From Amanita rubescens (taxonomy: Eukaryota > Basidiomycota > Agaricomycetes > Agaricales > Amanitaceae): a DNA stretch of 62,753 nucleotides. The notes below the pieces were generated by a model. It saw only the letters and a list, made by a program, of their open reading frames with translations. It had not been told where the DNA came from and did not search any database. The stretch lies in assembly GCA_015039365.1 (NCBI GenBank), contig WION01000302.1, positions 1-62,753 on the forward strand. The letters run 5' to 3'. Each line of letters begins with the position of its first letter. Within the stretch, counting starts at the first letter, position 1. Both the position numbers and the translations under genes were made by a program. Shown piece by piece: positions 45,568 to 56,391 of the stretch.

Positions 45568-46019
45568 GAATTTCATCTCCACTCGTCGTTGCTTACTCGT
45601 GAGGAATATATCTCTTCTTCTTCACCTTCGATCATTATACATAAATGACTGGAATCAAGGTATCAGCTCCTACTAGTTACGATAGACAAAGTAGAAGGAT
45701 TCTATCAAACAATCGTACAACCTGATTATTATCGATGTTCATCGTTCAGCAGAAGTTGACAGGCGTCGCTAGCACTGCCCAGAACTTGAATGCCCCGCTT
45801 ATCAGTCCTAAGTAGTAACCCTAACCTTTCTGATATTTGGCAACCGTAGTTGTAGCAGGTCAATAATTGGCAAGGATATGTATGATTTTGAAATGCATCA
45901 TGTGCACCCTTTGACCGATTTTGGTACAGTACGCGTACATTCAGCATTCTATACTTCCTAGTTGGCTGGAATCAATAGAAAAAGCCTGACGGGGGTCTTA
46001 TCGCCTTACCAATGTCTTA

Positions 46020-46975
46020 GAATAAGGGTTAATAATTTATATATTAAATATCATTTAACCCTCACCTCGTTTCGTTCATGTTTCCTTTTTTGGGTATATT
46101 TGCGTGTTGTATTTGCATGAAGCGAACTGCCTTGAGGGCGCACAAGTTCCGTTGCCAATACGAAGAGGAAAAGAATTGTATTATAGGGTAAAGAAAACGA
46201 TGCATGCGCCATCCTCGTTTAGATGAAATTGAGACGGCAAGACTGCTGTCAAATTCCGGTTGGTGTACCTAACTTCTTTTTCTGCTTGCAACTGCTGTTA
46301 CTTGCGCGACGGGTTACCTGGGTCGGCACGGCCCCATTTACAAAAAACTTCCATTAGACGTAAATTTTGCTGACGGCTATGTATGTACTCACTCTTCGTT
46401 GGTCGGTTCGAAAACGACGCATTTTCGGCGACAAACATTGAGATAATTGGCGGGTATCCCACGGCTCGCCATCCGTAAGATGCGGGATCGTTCTACCATT
46501 GGCAAGTCCCTAGTCATCTCACTTTGGCCATAAGTAGTCGATCGGGACGTAGGGAAGAGGGATACCTGTGAACCCGCTAGGCACAATGATGTACTTTCAC
46601 AGATGCATCTTTGAAACAAAAGCGTTTCAAAATGACCGTGAACCGCTGTACGACACCATAGCCTTTTGGTAACCAGTAACCGATGCGCAGATTTGCACGG
46701 ATAGCGTACGACTGGAAGAAAGTCGGATCGCGTTTCATCAACAGCCGAGCCGTCTCCACAGTCGACGGGCTAAGCAGTGTTGTATGAGATGATGAAGTGT
46801 CATCCGGTGTGGATATGAATATGGATGTTGGAGGCTAGATGTAGTCGCAACGACGAATAGCGAGCGATACCTTTAAAATCGCACTCTGTCGCAGTTCCCA
46901 TGGTCAGCGAGATCAGAGGGTGTCACATGTCATAGTCACATTCCTTTGTTGCGTATTCACATTCTCCACCTGCCA
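46020..46975. repeat. inverted partner of 28,880-29,830
   Basis: Same sequence as 28,880-29,830 on the opposite strand; no gene inside. Just upstream, about 45,785-45,940 is the reverse complement of 420-570. Confidence 0.75.
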
Positions 46976-47350
46976 CAACTGAGTTTGGGATAAGCGGACG
47001 CGTATTGAACCCTGCCGAGCAAATGTCAAGGAAAGGAACAGAGACACACATCCACAAAGGCTCGGGGAACCTGATGCACGTGTCGTCGTGCCACGCTCCC
47101 GTGATTCGGGGCCTTTTGTTCGGCTAATACGCGTTGCCGTCCGCCTCGGAGGCTCAATTGTTTATTGCATCTCCCTTTACCCCGCAACCTCCTGTTAAAA
47201 TTATTCTCGGCTACTTTCTTACGTTTTTTGTAAGCTTCGCTTCGCGCTGATCAACGTGAGTTGAAATGACCTCGATGACGAAAAATACAAGGCTAGGCAC
47301 CAAACTTACGCGTGGTTCAAGCACCGGCGTTTGGTCATCCCCTGATTCCT

Positions 47351-47603
47351 GAACATGAGTGGTGAGCGGTCAGGGCAAATCTACGTTACATTCTCAGCAA
47401 CGTAACGTATAGGTTTTGATTGATGGAAGATCGAGCGACTGTGAAATATACCACAGGACGGATCTCATGCGCAAACAACGGAGCTTCCTGACTCGTTGAG
47501 TCGGAGGTCGAGAATATGGTATGAAGCCGTTCCTGTGTCCAATACGAGTGGTGAGCGGCCAGGGCGACAAGATACCGGAAACAGAAACTCTGGAGGTATT
47601 TAA
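47351..47603 (+). promoter_or_regulatory. promoter of copy 11: TATA-like box and paired elements
   Basis: TATTTAA at 47597-47603, 61 bp before the ATG; elements at 47,351-47,378 and 47,539-47,567 (both GTGGTGAGCGG followed by T/C-CAGGG), 188 bp apart. Confidence 0.6.
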
Positions 47604-47663
47604 CCTGGCGCGTTTGAAGCCAACCTCAGACTCACGTCCTCAGATACTAGTCTTACGATCGAA

Positions 47664-48194
47664 ATGCATTTCTCTTCGCTCATCCTCGCTCTCACCGCTG
47701 CCTCTGCTGCCTCGGCCGCCACGATCGCCCAGCGAAGCTTTTTCTATCCGACTTTCCTGAACCTCAATGGCGCCACTGAGGCTTCGGACTATCTCACTTA
47801 TAAGCTCGTCCCAACTATCTATGGTAAGGTGTTGGCCGCATATTCTTTCGCTCGACGCTTATTTGTGATTTTAGATTGTTTCACGGCTTGCAATGGCGTC
47901 TCCGGCTGCAACTTTGTCAACAGTAGGCCAATTCCTAACTGCAGAAATGTACGATACTGAATGTCTTGTTAGCTTACCATGATGTCAACGGCAAGGTCGG
48001 CTTTCTTTCCTTTTTTTTTTTAAACAAAGTCGACGCGTTCTAACGGATTTTCACAGAATGGCAGCCCAGATCTTACTTGCTCTATGTACAAGACATGCCA
48101 CTATTCCAACACCGCTATCAACAAGGGTGGCCAGACTCAACCCTCTGGACTCCTTGACTACATCACCGAGAGCGATGGCTGGTGCAAGTATTAG
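47664..48194 (+). CDS. small secreted six-cysteine protein, copy 11
   Basis: Exons 47664-47823, 47875-47922, 47973-47995 and 48057-48194 total 369 nt, 122 residues, in frame, ending TAG. Signal peptide MHFSSLILALTAASAASA, then IAQR as in copy 10, then SFFYPTF. Cysteine block CNGVSGC, end DGWCKY. Intron 2 begins GTAGGC, a weaker donor. Intron 3 carries a longer T run than copy 10. Confidence 0.86.
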
Positions 48195-48499
48195 AGGGGT
48201 TGTGTAGTCTTACGTATTTTGTCCAAGTTTGTCGTTCGTGAATGTGCTATTACTAAATGACTATGCATCTGTCCGAGTAAAACTTGACGGCAGGAAGTTG
48301 CGCCTTGTGCCATGTTCACGCGCGGTCTTCAAACCGTGACTAATACGGCCTCAACAGGATCGCTTCGCCGAGCCTTGCCATCCGAGTCAACAGAAGCGGG
48401 TCCCTCAGTCGCCTTGTACTGGAATCCGCTATTTGCAGAGTAACCCTCGCCATGACCATCGGTGAGCATGAGTCGATCATACACCGTCGTATCGCAAAC

Positions 48500-48990
48500 T
48501 CTTTTCTAAGCCGCGCCGAGGCTATCAAGCGATAGAAGCGTGTTTTCGGCTTCTGGGTTTGGAGCACTCTGCAAAAGCTGGCTCAATAGACTACCGAGCA
48601 GATCCGTTGGATGACGTTTTTTGTCCTCTTTTTGGTCACAGAAACCATAGATAATGTGACATCCTGCGGTCTTTTTGACATCCGCCAATTACGACAGAGC
48701 TGCGCGGAGAGTATATCGCATTCGTATGAACAACAATGGTTCAGGCAGATGGATTGTACCTGAGAACTGTCTTCCCCGCACCGGCTATTGAAAGAACGTT
48801 CAAACGATTTATGCAACGTTCAACGATCCAACACTCACGTGTGCCCTTTAACCATAGCAAGCCACGTTGATAACCCCTCCTTCCAACTTTTATACTCTTC
48901 GCGTTGGAGTAGCCATTGTCCAGCAGCCGGATATGCGTTTGTCGCATCCTTCACCTTCCCCAATTTCGCGTGATCCTCCTCAGCGAGCTT
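48500..48990 (-). pseudogene. NLR relic: pre-NACHT segment and start of NACHT domain
   Basis: Reading minus: a segment with AAGQWLLQREEYKSWKEGLS (compare AGKWLLRHEAYTMWKE in NLR1), an intron-like gap, a P-loop remnant AGAGKTVL, then a changed frame with FCDQKEDKKRHPTDLLGSLL and SQLLQSAPNPEAENTLL. The remaining NACHT and ankyrin exons are missing, and the sequence runs into the flank of copy 11. Confidence 0.65.
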
Positions 48991-49590
48991 CTTCAATTCT
49001 AGTTCGAGCAGAGACGCTAGTGAGATACATAAGCTTGATCAAATCCATATACCTACCGCCTCGTTGAATTACGGGAACATTGGTGAGAATTCTGCACACG
49101 ATCAAGCCTATGCTTACCATCTCGCTGAGCTATGAAGCGGTGAATAAGAAGCCTGAGTCCGACCAAGTCTACTATACTCACTGCCATCTCGTTGAATGTG
49201 TATGTAGTGTCCTGCAATCTCATTCAGTGTACATCCGTTAAGGTTCATTTGTGGGGTTGTTGAACGGACATCTGGTTATCGTTCATTGAAGCCTAAACGG
49301 CTGTAAGCCTCATGTAACGAGCGTCTATTCTGTAACCACGTGCATATGCACTGGCAGAAGCTTCTCACGCTGTGAGGCCTGTCCAGATCCGTTGACCCCG
49401 AAATGGACATGCAATTGTGCTTATCTTCGGTCATGATTACAAGCATCAATATGTACTCCCTTACGCCGGCCCACGGCGTTGCGCACCTGTCCTGTCCTGG
49501 ATCCAACGGACATCGGAAATGTAGAGCGAGTATATCACCTGCAGAAAGACATTCGTTAAGTATCAAAGCACGAATCAATATCGCTCACCA
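48990..49590. other. no gene recognised
   Basis: Intergenic between the NLR relic and the 3' end of NLR1. A short pattern related to CTCGTTGAATTACG and CTCGTTGAATGTG recurs around 49,060 and 49,190, suggesting a local imperfect repeat. Confidence 0.35.
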
Positions 49591-49591
49591 A

Positions 49592-52500
49592 TCATTTTCC
49601 AAATCGTCTTCTCTTGTGTGACGGTATCTGCGAGCCTACACACGGTCGACCATGCATCCTAGGATTCATTGAATGTAAGATGCGAGACCATTCCACCTCT
49701 GCCGCTTCCTTGGTCATCTCGTCTGGGCCCCAAACGACGTTATCACAGAGCAGTGATGCGTGATATTTGGAGATCCACGACGCCCAAAACAAGGTCGCAT
49801 ATTGCAAGACGTTGTGATTGCGATCGTTACGGGCGTTCACGGATGCTCCCTTAGAACACAACAGGTTCAAAAAACCATTAAACCACGATGCTGCGTCATG
49901 CGTCTTTTCCGTCCGATTCACTTTTCCCGACGATAATCGATGGCTGATGCGCAGATCACCCTTGCGCAAAAGTCGAACAACCTGGGAGCACAGCGTATCC
50001 CACTCATTCTCGTCGATAGCGGTGTACCTGATGAGAATGTCGATGATCATTCTACAGGCTACCCAGGAAATTCGCCATTTCTCTGGAGGCTTGTGACTGT
50101 CGAATATCGGCGCCATTTTGGCAGCCAGATGCAAGGGAGTGATGTGATGATTATCTATACAATTCACTTTTGCGCCTCCTTCTACGAGGCAAGCAATGAT
50201 GGGGAGTTGACAACGTGACAGTGCTGCGAGATGTAGCGGCGTGCGACACTTGGCTCTGATTCGCGCGTTAACATCAGCACCGTGATCGAGAATATGCTTG
50301 AGGGTAAGTTCACAGTCTTTGTGCTTCTGAGATAGCCCGGCATCGTTTGACCAAAGACTTGGCGTTTGATCAGAGACAACCTGATGAAGTGGTGTGTATC
50401 CACCTTCATTCTTCGCATCAACGTATGCTCCGTTATTCACGAGAAACTCGACAGCAAAAGCATTGCCGTTACGTGCTGCAAAATGTAGCGGAGTTTCGCG
50501 TTTGCTGTCGACACACCGAGGGTCTGCACCATGGTCTAGCAAAGTTTTCAGGAGCTTTACATAACCCTCCGCGACACGCGGATAGTCTTCCAACGTCCCA
50601 TTCTCATCTCCTGTATACGAAAGTCTAGCTTCATCGTACATTTCAGCAGCGGCCGCAATATGGAGTGGTGTACGAGAATACGCATCTCGGGCATGGATAT
50701 CAGCCCCGCGCTGTAGCAGGAGGGATACACATGACAACGCTCGCATAGGATTGTTCATCAGAAGGTGCAGTGCACTTTGTCCCTCGTCGTTCTGAAAGTG
50801 TGGATCTGCACCAGCCACCAAAAGCCGGTGAATGACAGCTTCCGAATTCCGGACGTCTTCGGTGGACGCAGCGACATGAAGGGCCGTTTCACTGTCGCGG
50901 TTGATTTGATTAACGTCCACCCTCTTCAAAAGGTTGTCGAGAAGAATTAGGGAGGGAGATCTTTCCACGGCGACGCATAGCGGTGTTGACCCTCTGTGAT
51001 CTTCAGCCATGAGTTCTTCAGTACCAAAATGCGGGATCATCATCGCAAGGCCGAGTCTGACGGCGAGGTGGCCGGGAGTGAGGAGATGAAGCTCAACCTT
51101 GACGCCATTCTTGTCGTAAAGCTGCAGCGCTCCTAGTTCCTCGTAAAGTGCGGCCCACACCTTGAGCGTTGTGGATCTGGCGGCTACAAACTCCCGGAAC
51201 TCCCTTACTAACACATCCGATCCCGAAGCACGTATATGCTCTACCCATCCTTCAGCAGCATACTGGGCGAACGGTGTCTTCGAGCCTTTCCCTAGCGCAA
51301 TTCCTTCGTCCTCGCACCTCAGTTTGAGATAAGAAAAGCACAATCTTGCCAAATCGCAATGTAAAACACTCTGCGGGTACAGAGCATATCTGAGGAACGG
51401 CTGGGTTATCCTGGCCGGGTTCGCGAGGAATTCTTTGACCGACGCGTGAAAAGGAATAACCACGTAAGGTAGATGTGGAAAAGTACTGCTAGGAGCACAG
51501 ACGAGGAGATTTGCGCAATCGTCGATGAGGGATATTGGATCCGTCACGACGCGCGCTGGATCCCATACGTCGGTCATTTCAGCTGTCGCGACGCCTTCCG
51601 CTAATTCGTACAGCGTGAGAGGTTGTACTGCGTATATAGCCAGTCGCAGCACTCGACGAAGGCGGTCTGAATTAGGATGCGCATCAATGGTTTCGAGAGC
51701 CCTAGATAACGTGTCCTCCATTCCGTGGGGTAAGTCGTCCAAAGCTTCTCGTATATCGTAATCTGTCCGCAACTTTCTCAATCGCCGCATGTGATACGAG
51801 GGCCATAGAAAGCTGAAGAGAAAGGTCTGGATATCAAAAGATGTAAAACGGATAGATACTGCTTACGTTCCTTGTGCACCGGAGATCAACCTATCAATAA
51901 TGTCCTGAAGTAGCTGTGGATCCCGAGTTTTGACGTGCCTCACATCCGTTTCGACGAACCTCCGCACGTCATGGTTGATATCGTCTCGTCCAATTATCAC
52001 TTTTCCGTGCCCCTGAAACTCGTTGCGAATTTGAGAATTGTCGCGACCAGTAGCGAGCACGTTGATTTCCACCGCCAAAGTTGTCAGAGCTGGTAGCAAC
52101 TCGGCAAGATTGTCACATTCGTCTACGGCATCAATCACGACGAAGGTCTTATCAAACTCTCGCGCGAATTCCAAGATAAGCTCTGTCAGATCGAAGTCGT
52201 GAACGGATTGAGGATTTGGACATTGTTTGAGTAAATTGGTGACGGCTGGTTTGCCTCGAGAGACTTTGCGTAAAAGTTGAGCAAGCAAATTGCTCAGGAC
52301 ATTTGTCGGGTCACGTTTTAGAGGATCTTGGAGTTCGCAGTAGAAGAATGCAACCGCCAGACGCGGGTTCTGGATTTTGCGGAGGTCATCTATGATAACC
52401 GAGCTAAGAACTGATTTCCCTGCACCTGCTATATGTGCGTGGTAGCAATAAATCGTTTGACTGTAAGCGATGGACTCACGTACGCCCTTTATCCAAAGAA

Positions 52501-52859
52501 GGCGCGTTAACGACGTTTCTTCCTTCCACATCGTATACGCTTCATGTCGCAGAAGCCACTTCCCTGCGAGGGTCCCCATCCTGATAGCAGATCTCACTTT
52601 CCTGTGTTTCGCATCACAATTGACGAACGATAGAAATCGGTGAAAGTCCTCGAGAGCGTCCCCTAGACGAAAAATTTAGACAAACTGAAAAAGGATGGAT
52701 AAGCAATTGAGGCTTACCGATACCAGTGTTGATAGTGTAGTAATTTCCAGAAATGTTAGTGATTTCGCTACCGCTAATTGCAAAGTGGCTAGATGCAGAA
52801 AACGCCATGCAGTGCCAGATTACAACCCAAGGCGCCGGCGTAGACCCAAAGTAGAGCAT
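49592..52859 (-). CDS. NLR1: NACHT-ankyrin NLR-type receptor, intact
   Basis: Four exons (52859-52718, 52662-52480, 52428-51867, 51812-49592) give 3,108 nt, 1,035 residues, with frame kept at every junction. The N-terminus is short, with ISGSEITNISGNYYTINTG. Next is AGKWLLRHEAYTMWKE, then the P-loop GVPGAGKSVL across intron 2, Walker B FVVIDAVDECD, and a winged-helix-like part with LTLYELAEGVATAEM. About eight ankyrin repeats follow (for example TPLHFAARNGNAFAVEFL). The tail contains HKRRR. Fungal NLRs of this architecture are thought to act in non-self recognition, nucleotide binding driving oligomerisation; ankyrin repeats would sense the ligand. No classical effector domain is visible at the N-terminus. 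The ATG at 52859 is the first after an in-frame stop. Confidence 0.85.
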
Positions 52860-53154
52860 CGCCTCGTCCAAGACTTCTCAGGCTTTACCCCATTTTGAAT
52901 CTGTTGAAGACCAGCGATCTGCATCCTCAACAAAATTAGGGACTCCTTCAGGGACTTTTTGAATAAAGAGTCGTCAGAGAATGGGTAAAAACACACCTTA
53001 TTTCAAGTTGTAAAAAAAATGTCAAAGCAGTCACATCCACGTGTTATTAATAATAATAATATTATTAAGGCCGTTGGCACGTGGCGCAACTCTGATCAAT
53101 ACCCATGACATTGTTGACAGCCCAAACGGCGCGCTACGGCGTCAACGTGCGCCC
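52860..53154. promoter_or_regulatory. bidirectional promoter region of NLR1 and NLR2
   Basis: 295 bp separate the two divergent ATGs. It includes an AT-rich palindrome, TTAATAATAATAATATTATT, around 53,046-53,068. No clear TATA box on either side. Confidence 0.5.
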
Positions 53155-56100
53155 ATGCCAAATAACCGTACTCTCGACCTTGGGGACGTCTCGGAAGTCC
53201 AACAATTGGCTTTCATCGGATCCGTGTTCTACGACATTGCAGGAGACTTCATAGCCCCACTAGATGGTAAGGTTACCCCTCATGGACACGCTCTCGCTTT
53301 TGACCGATTCTCGAATTAGAATTTGTAAAAAATCTTTGCTCAATTGACTATCAAGATAAATTTGAAGCAGTACGGGGAGTTGCACATCCAACAGCGGGAC
53401 GATGGCTTCTTAAAAAGAAAGAATATATAGAATGGAAAGAGGGACTATCAGCGTCGCGTTTGCTATGGTTGGGAGGTGTCCGTATGTGCTAAATCGTTAT
53501 TCTTCCCTACAATTAGTCTCAGATGTCATTTGATTAGCCGGTTCGGGAAAGACTGTACTCAGGTATGGCGTAAGTTATGTTTGTACGATCTCAATCATAT
53601 GGTTTCGTCGCGCAGCTCTATCGTTATCGCCAATGTTGAAAGAGAAAAAGGCCATCAATTCCCCGTCATTTTCTGCTTCTGTGACCGGAAAGATGACAGA
53701 AAACGTGATCCGAAGAACATCCTCTGCAGTCTTCTAGGCCAACTCTTGCAGAGAGCACCGCGAAAATCAGACGCCGAAAACAAACTACGCGAACAGTTCA
53801 CGAAGCTGCACCTCTTTTGCTACTCTGACTTTGCCAAGTGCATCATGCAGGTATCTCGAGAGATCGGAAAGACGTTTGTGATAATTGATGGGTTAGATGA
53901 ATGTGATTGTCTCTCTCAGTTCCTCCCCATTCTCAAGGAGCTGGGAACGGAGCTGTACATCTTTGTCACTAGCCGGCATCATCGCGATATTCGAGAACAC
54001 TTCCGAGATCATACCCAACTGACAATTCGCGCAGATGATATCGCCCATGACGTGCAGCAGTTTGTTAGGTTGGAAGCTGAATGGATCACGAAACGCATCG
54101 GAGTCCACGACGAGAAAGTTGTTGAATCCATTGTTCAAAAGTTGACCTCGGGCGCGCAAGGAACGTAAGTATTTGTGGATCATAATCTACTCCTTCTCAA
54201 TATTTTCAGTTTTCTTTGGCCCGCCTGTCATATCGAGCAACTCCGAGAATCGGATACACTAGGTGACATCGAAAAATCCCTGCACACATTGCCGTCGAGG
54301 ATCGGCGATACCGTTGCAGGGGCGCTAAAAGCGATCTCTCGACGGCGTCGCGAACGTTTTGAGCGCTCTAGCCTTGCTCTCAAGTTTGTCTTATGTGCAA
54401 CAAGGCCTCTTACCCTTCCCGAGTTGGCCGAAGGTGTTGCAACTGCGGAAATGACGAATAAATGGGAATTATCACACGTGGTTCGGGATCCCATGCTTCT
54501 CGTTGACAGTTGTGCAAATCTTCTCATCTGTGTTCCCTTGGGGGAAGAAGGACAGTTGGAAGTCGTTGCTCCATTTCACGATTTCGTCAAAAGATTCATG
54601 CTAGCTGACCCAGCAAAACTTTTCGAACCGATGAAGAACTATGCTCTTCATCGCTCTAGCGTGCATACCGAACTGGCAAAACTTTGCTTGTCTTATCTGA
54701 AACTCAAAGCCATGAGGCACTATCGCTCCGTCTTATCTGAGATATCTCGTCATCCCTTTGCGGCGTATGCTGTTGCAGGCTGGCTTGAACATATTCGCGC
54801 CTCTGGGACAGATGCGTTAGCAAGCGAATTCCAGCAATTCCTAGCTCCAGAAGCGGCCACGTTCGAAATATGGAGGCATCTATTCGCTAGATGGTCAGGA
54901 AGTTTTGCATCTTCAAAGGTTTTAGACCACTTGGAACACCTTGATCCGGCACATCTTGCCGTCTGGTTTGATCTTCCAATGATCATTCCACACTTCAGCG
55001 ATGATCAACTCTGCGCAGAGGACTATAGAGGACTGAGTGCTCTACACGTCGCGATGGATATATCGAGTTCCATTTCGGTCATCGATCAGTTACTAGACAA
55101 GGTTGACGTCGGTCAACTTAGTAAAGAAGGAAAAACCGCCCTCCATGTCGCAATCACTCAATTCCAGGCCCATGGGAAGGCCGTCATTCAGCGGCTTTGG
55201 GAAGCGGGGGCGGAGATGAACGCGATGGATAGCGAGGGGCGGACGGCTCTACATTTGGCCATGTTGAATCCTGGGCGCGCCATGCCATGCATTGTTCCGT
55301 TGTTGCAAAGTCACGCCGATCCCAATGTTCGAGACAGGTCACTATGCACACCTCTTCATATTGCAGCCTCTGCTCCCGATATATAGTGAGCAGAACGTCC
55401 TCGCAGTTAGACCGTCAGACATCTACCGCCGAAGACTACATCCAGGCTATGAAGATTTTGCTAGTCCATGGTGCGGATGTATTGTTTAGAGATGAAGTAG
55501 GAAACACTCCTCTCCACCTCGCCGCAAATAGCGTCAACGCATTTGCGGTAGAATTTCTTTTAAACAAGGGAGCATACGTGAACGCCGTTAATGATGAGGG
55601 GTGTACACCCCTTCATCTTGCAATTTCAAGTAACTTGCCGACGAATCGGCGGAATGTTTTTACGACTGCAGAACAAAGAGACCAAGAATTGACCGTAGCA
55701 CTTCTGCTTCGCCACGCCGCACCTGCCAATTTACCCGTTAATGATGACGTCAGAAACTCTCCACTGCACCTAGCGGCATTGTCGTGTTGCAAAGAACCCA
55801 TTTTCTCCCTCCTGATCGACCGTGGTGCTATTATCGATTCAGTAGATTTACAAGGCAACACACCCTTGCAAATTGCCGCCAAAGTAGCGCCAATCTTAAA
55901 CCCGAATGATCCGGCGGATCAATGGCGTATATCATGGGTGACGTTTAGACAGATAGTCTGCAAGCTGATGACAGATGAAAGTGATCGGCCGTCATTGCAT
56001 CAAACCGCACAAGGAGTTCTTCATCTTATAGGCACCAAATACGCAGATGTCATTGCCAGCGCTTTGGCGACAGCTTTTGAAGATGACTTGGAACCAGAAC

Positions 56101-56312
56101 ATCCCTCCACAATGTGGTTCGACAATGTCAAGAAGCTGCTTTGTTCTAACGGTGCAAAGGTGAATCATAGGAACGACGAGGGTCAAGACATTTTATCATT
56201 TATAACTGGGTCCTGGGCTTCGTGGATTCGTGCCCATCATCCATCTATCGCGGCCAAACGAACAGTGTTACTTTCTCTGTTCACAGAGTGGACCAGAATT
56301 TCTAAGCTATAG
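53155..56312 (+). pseudogene. NLR2: NACHT-ankyrin NLR with a frameshift in the ankyrin part
   Basis: Exons 53155-53266, 53320-53481, 53538-53562, 53616-54164 and 54210 onward. The 25 nt exon 3 encodes most of the P-loop (GVPGSGKTVLR). The N-terminal motif reads IGSVFYDIAGDF, then AGRWLLKKKEYIEWKE. Walker B is FVIIDGLDECD, and a second conserved block is LTLPELAEGVATAEM. The frame ends at TAG 55384-55386 just after TPLHIAASAPDI, giving 674 residues. The remaining ankyrin repeats (EDYIQAMKILLVHGADV to the stop at 56312) continue in another frame without a plausible intron. One single-base change would restore a protein similar to NLR1. It could be a young pseudogene, a truncated but functional receptor, or a sequence error. 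Confidence 0.78.
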
Positions 56313-56391
56313 TCAGTAGGCATTCCCAACGAACGCTATGCGCATATATATGATTATTGAAAAAGAACCATGTGTACAAGTGTATTGTCTA

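Larger units (their letters stand above)
46990..48510. repeat. copy 11 unit, direct duplicate of 29,838-31,320
   Basis: Direct partner of the copy 10 unit. It joins the NLR relic near 48,510, so the duplication border falls inside former NLR sequence. Confidence 0.75.

Noticed and set aside
48340..48567. 75-codon minus-strand frame downstream of copy 11
   Set aside because: Crosses the border between unit flank and NLR relic; it is a chance frame, with the real NLR residues in a different frame.
53041..53154. N-terminal extension of NLR2 starting LLIIIILLRP (membrane anchor)
   Set aside because: Comes from translating the AT-rich palindrome; the first in-frame ATG is at 53,155 and NLR1 has no such segment.
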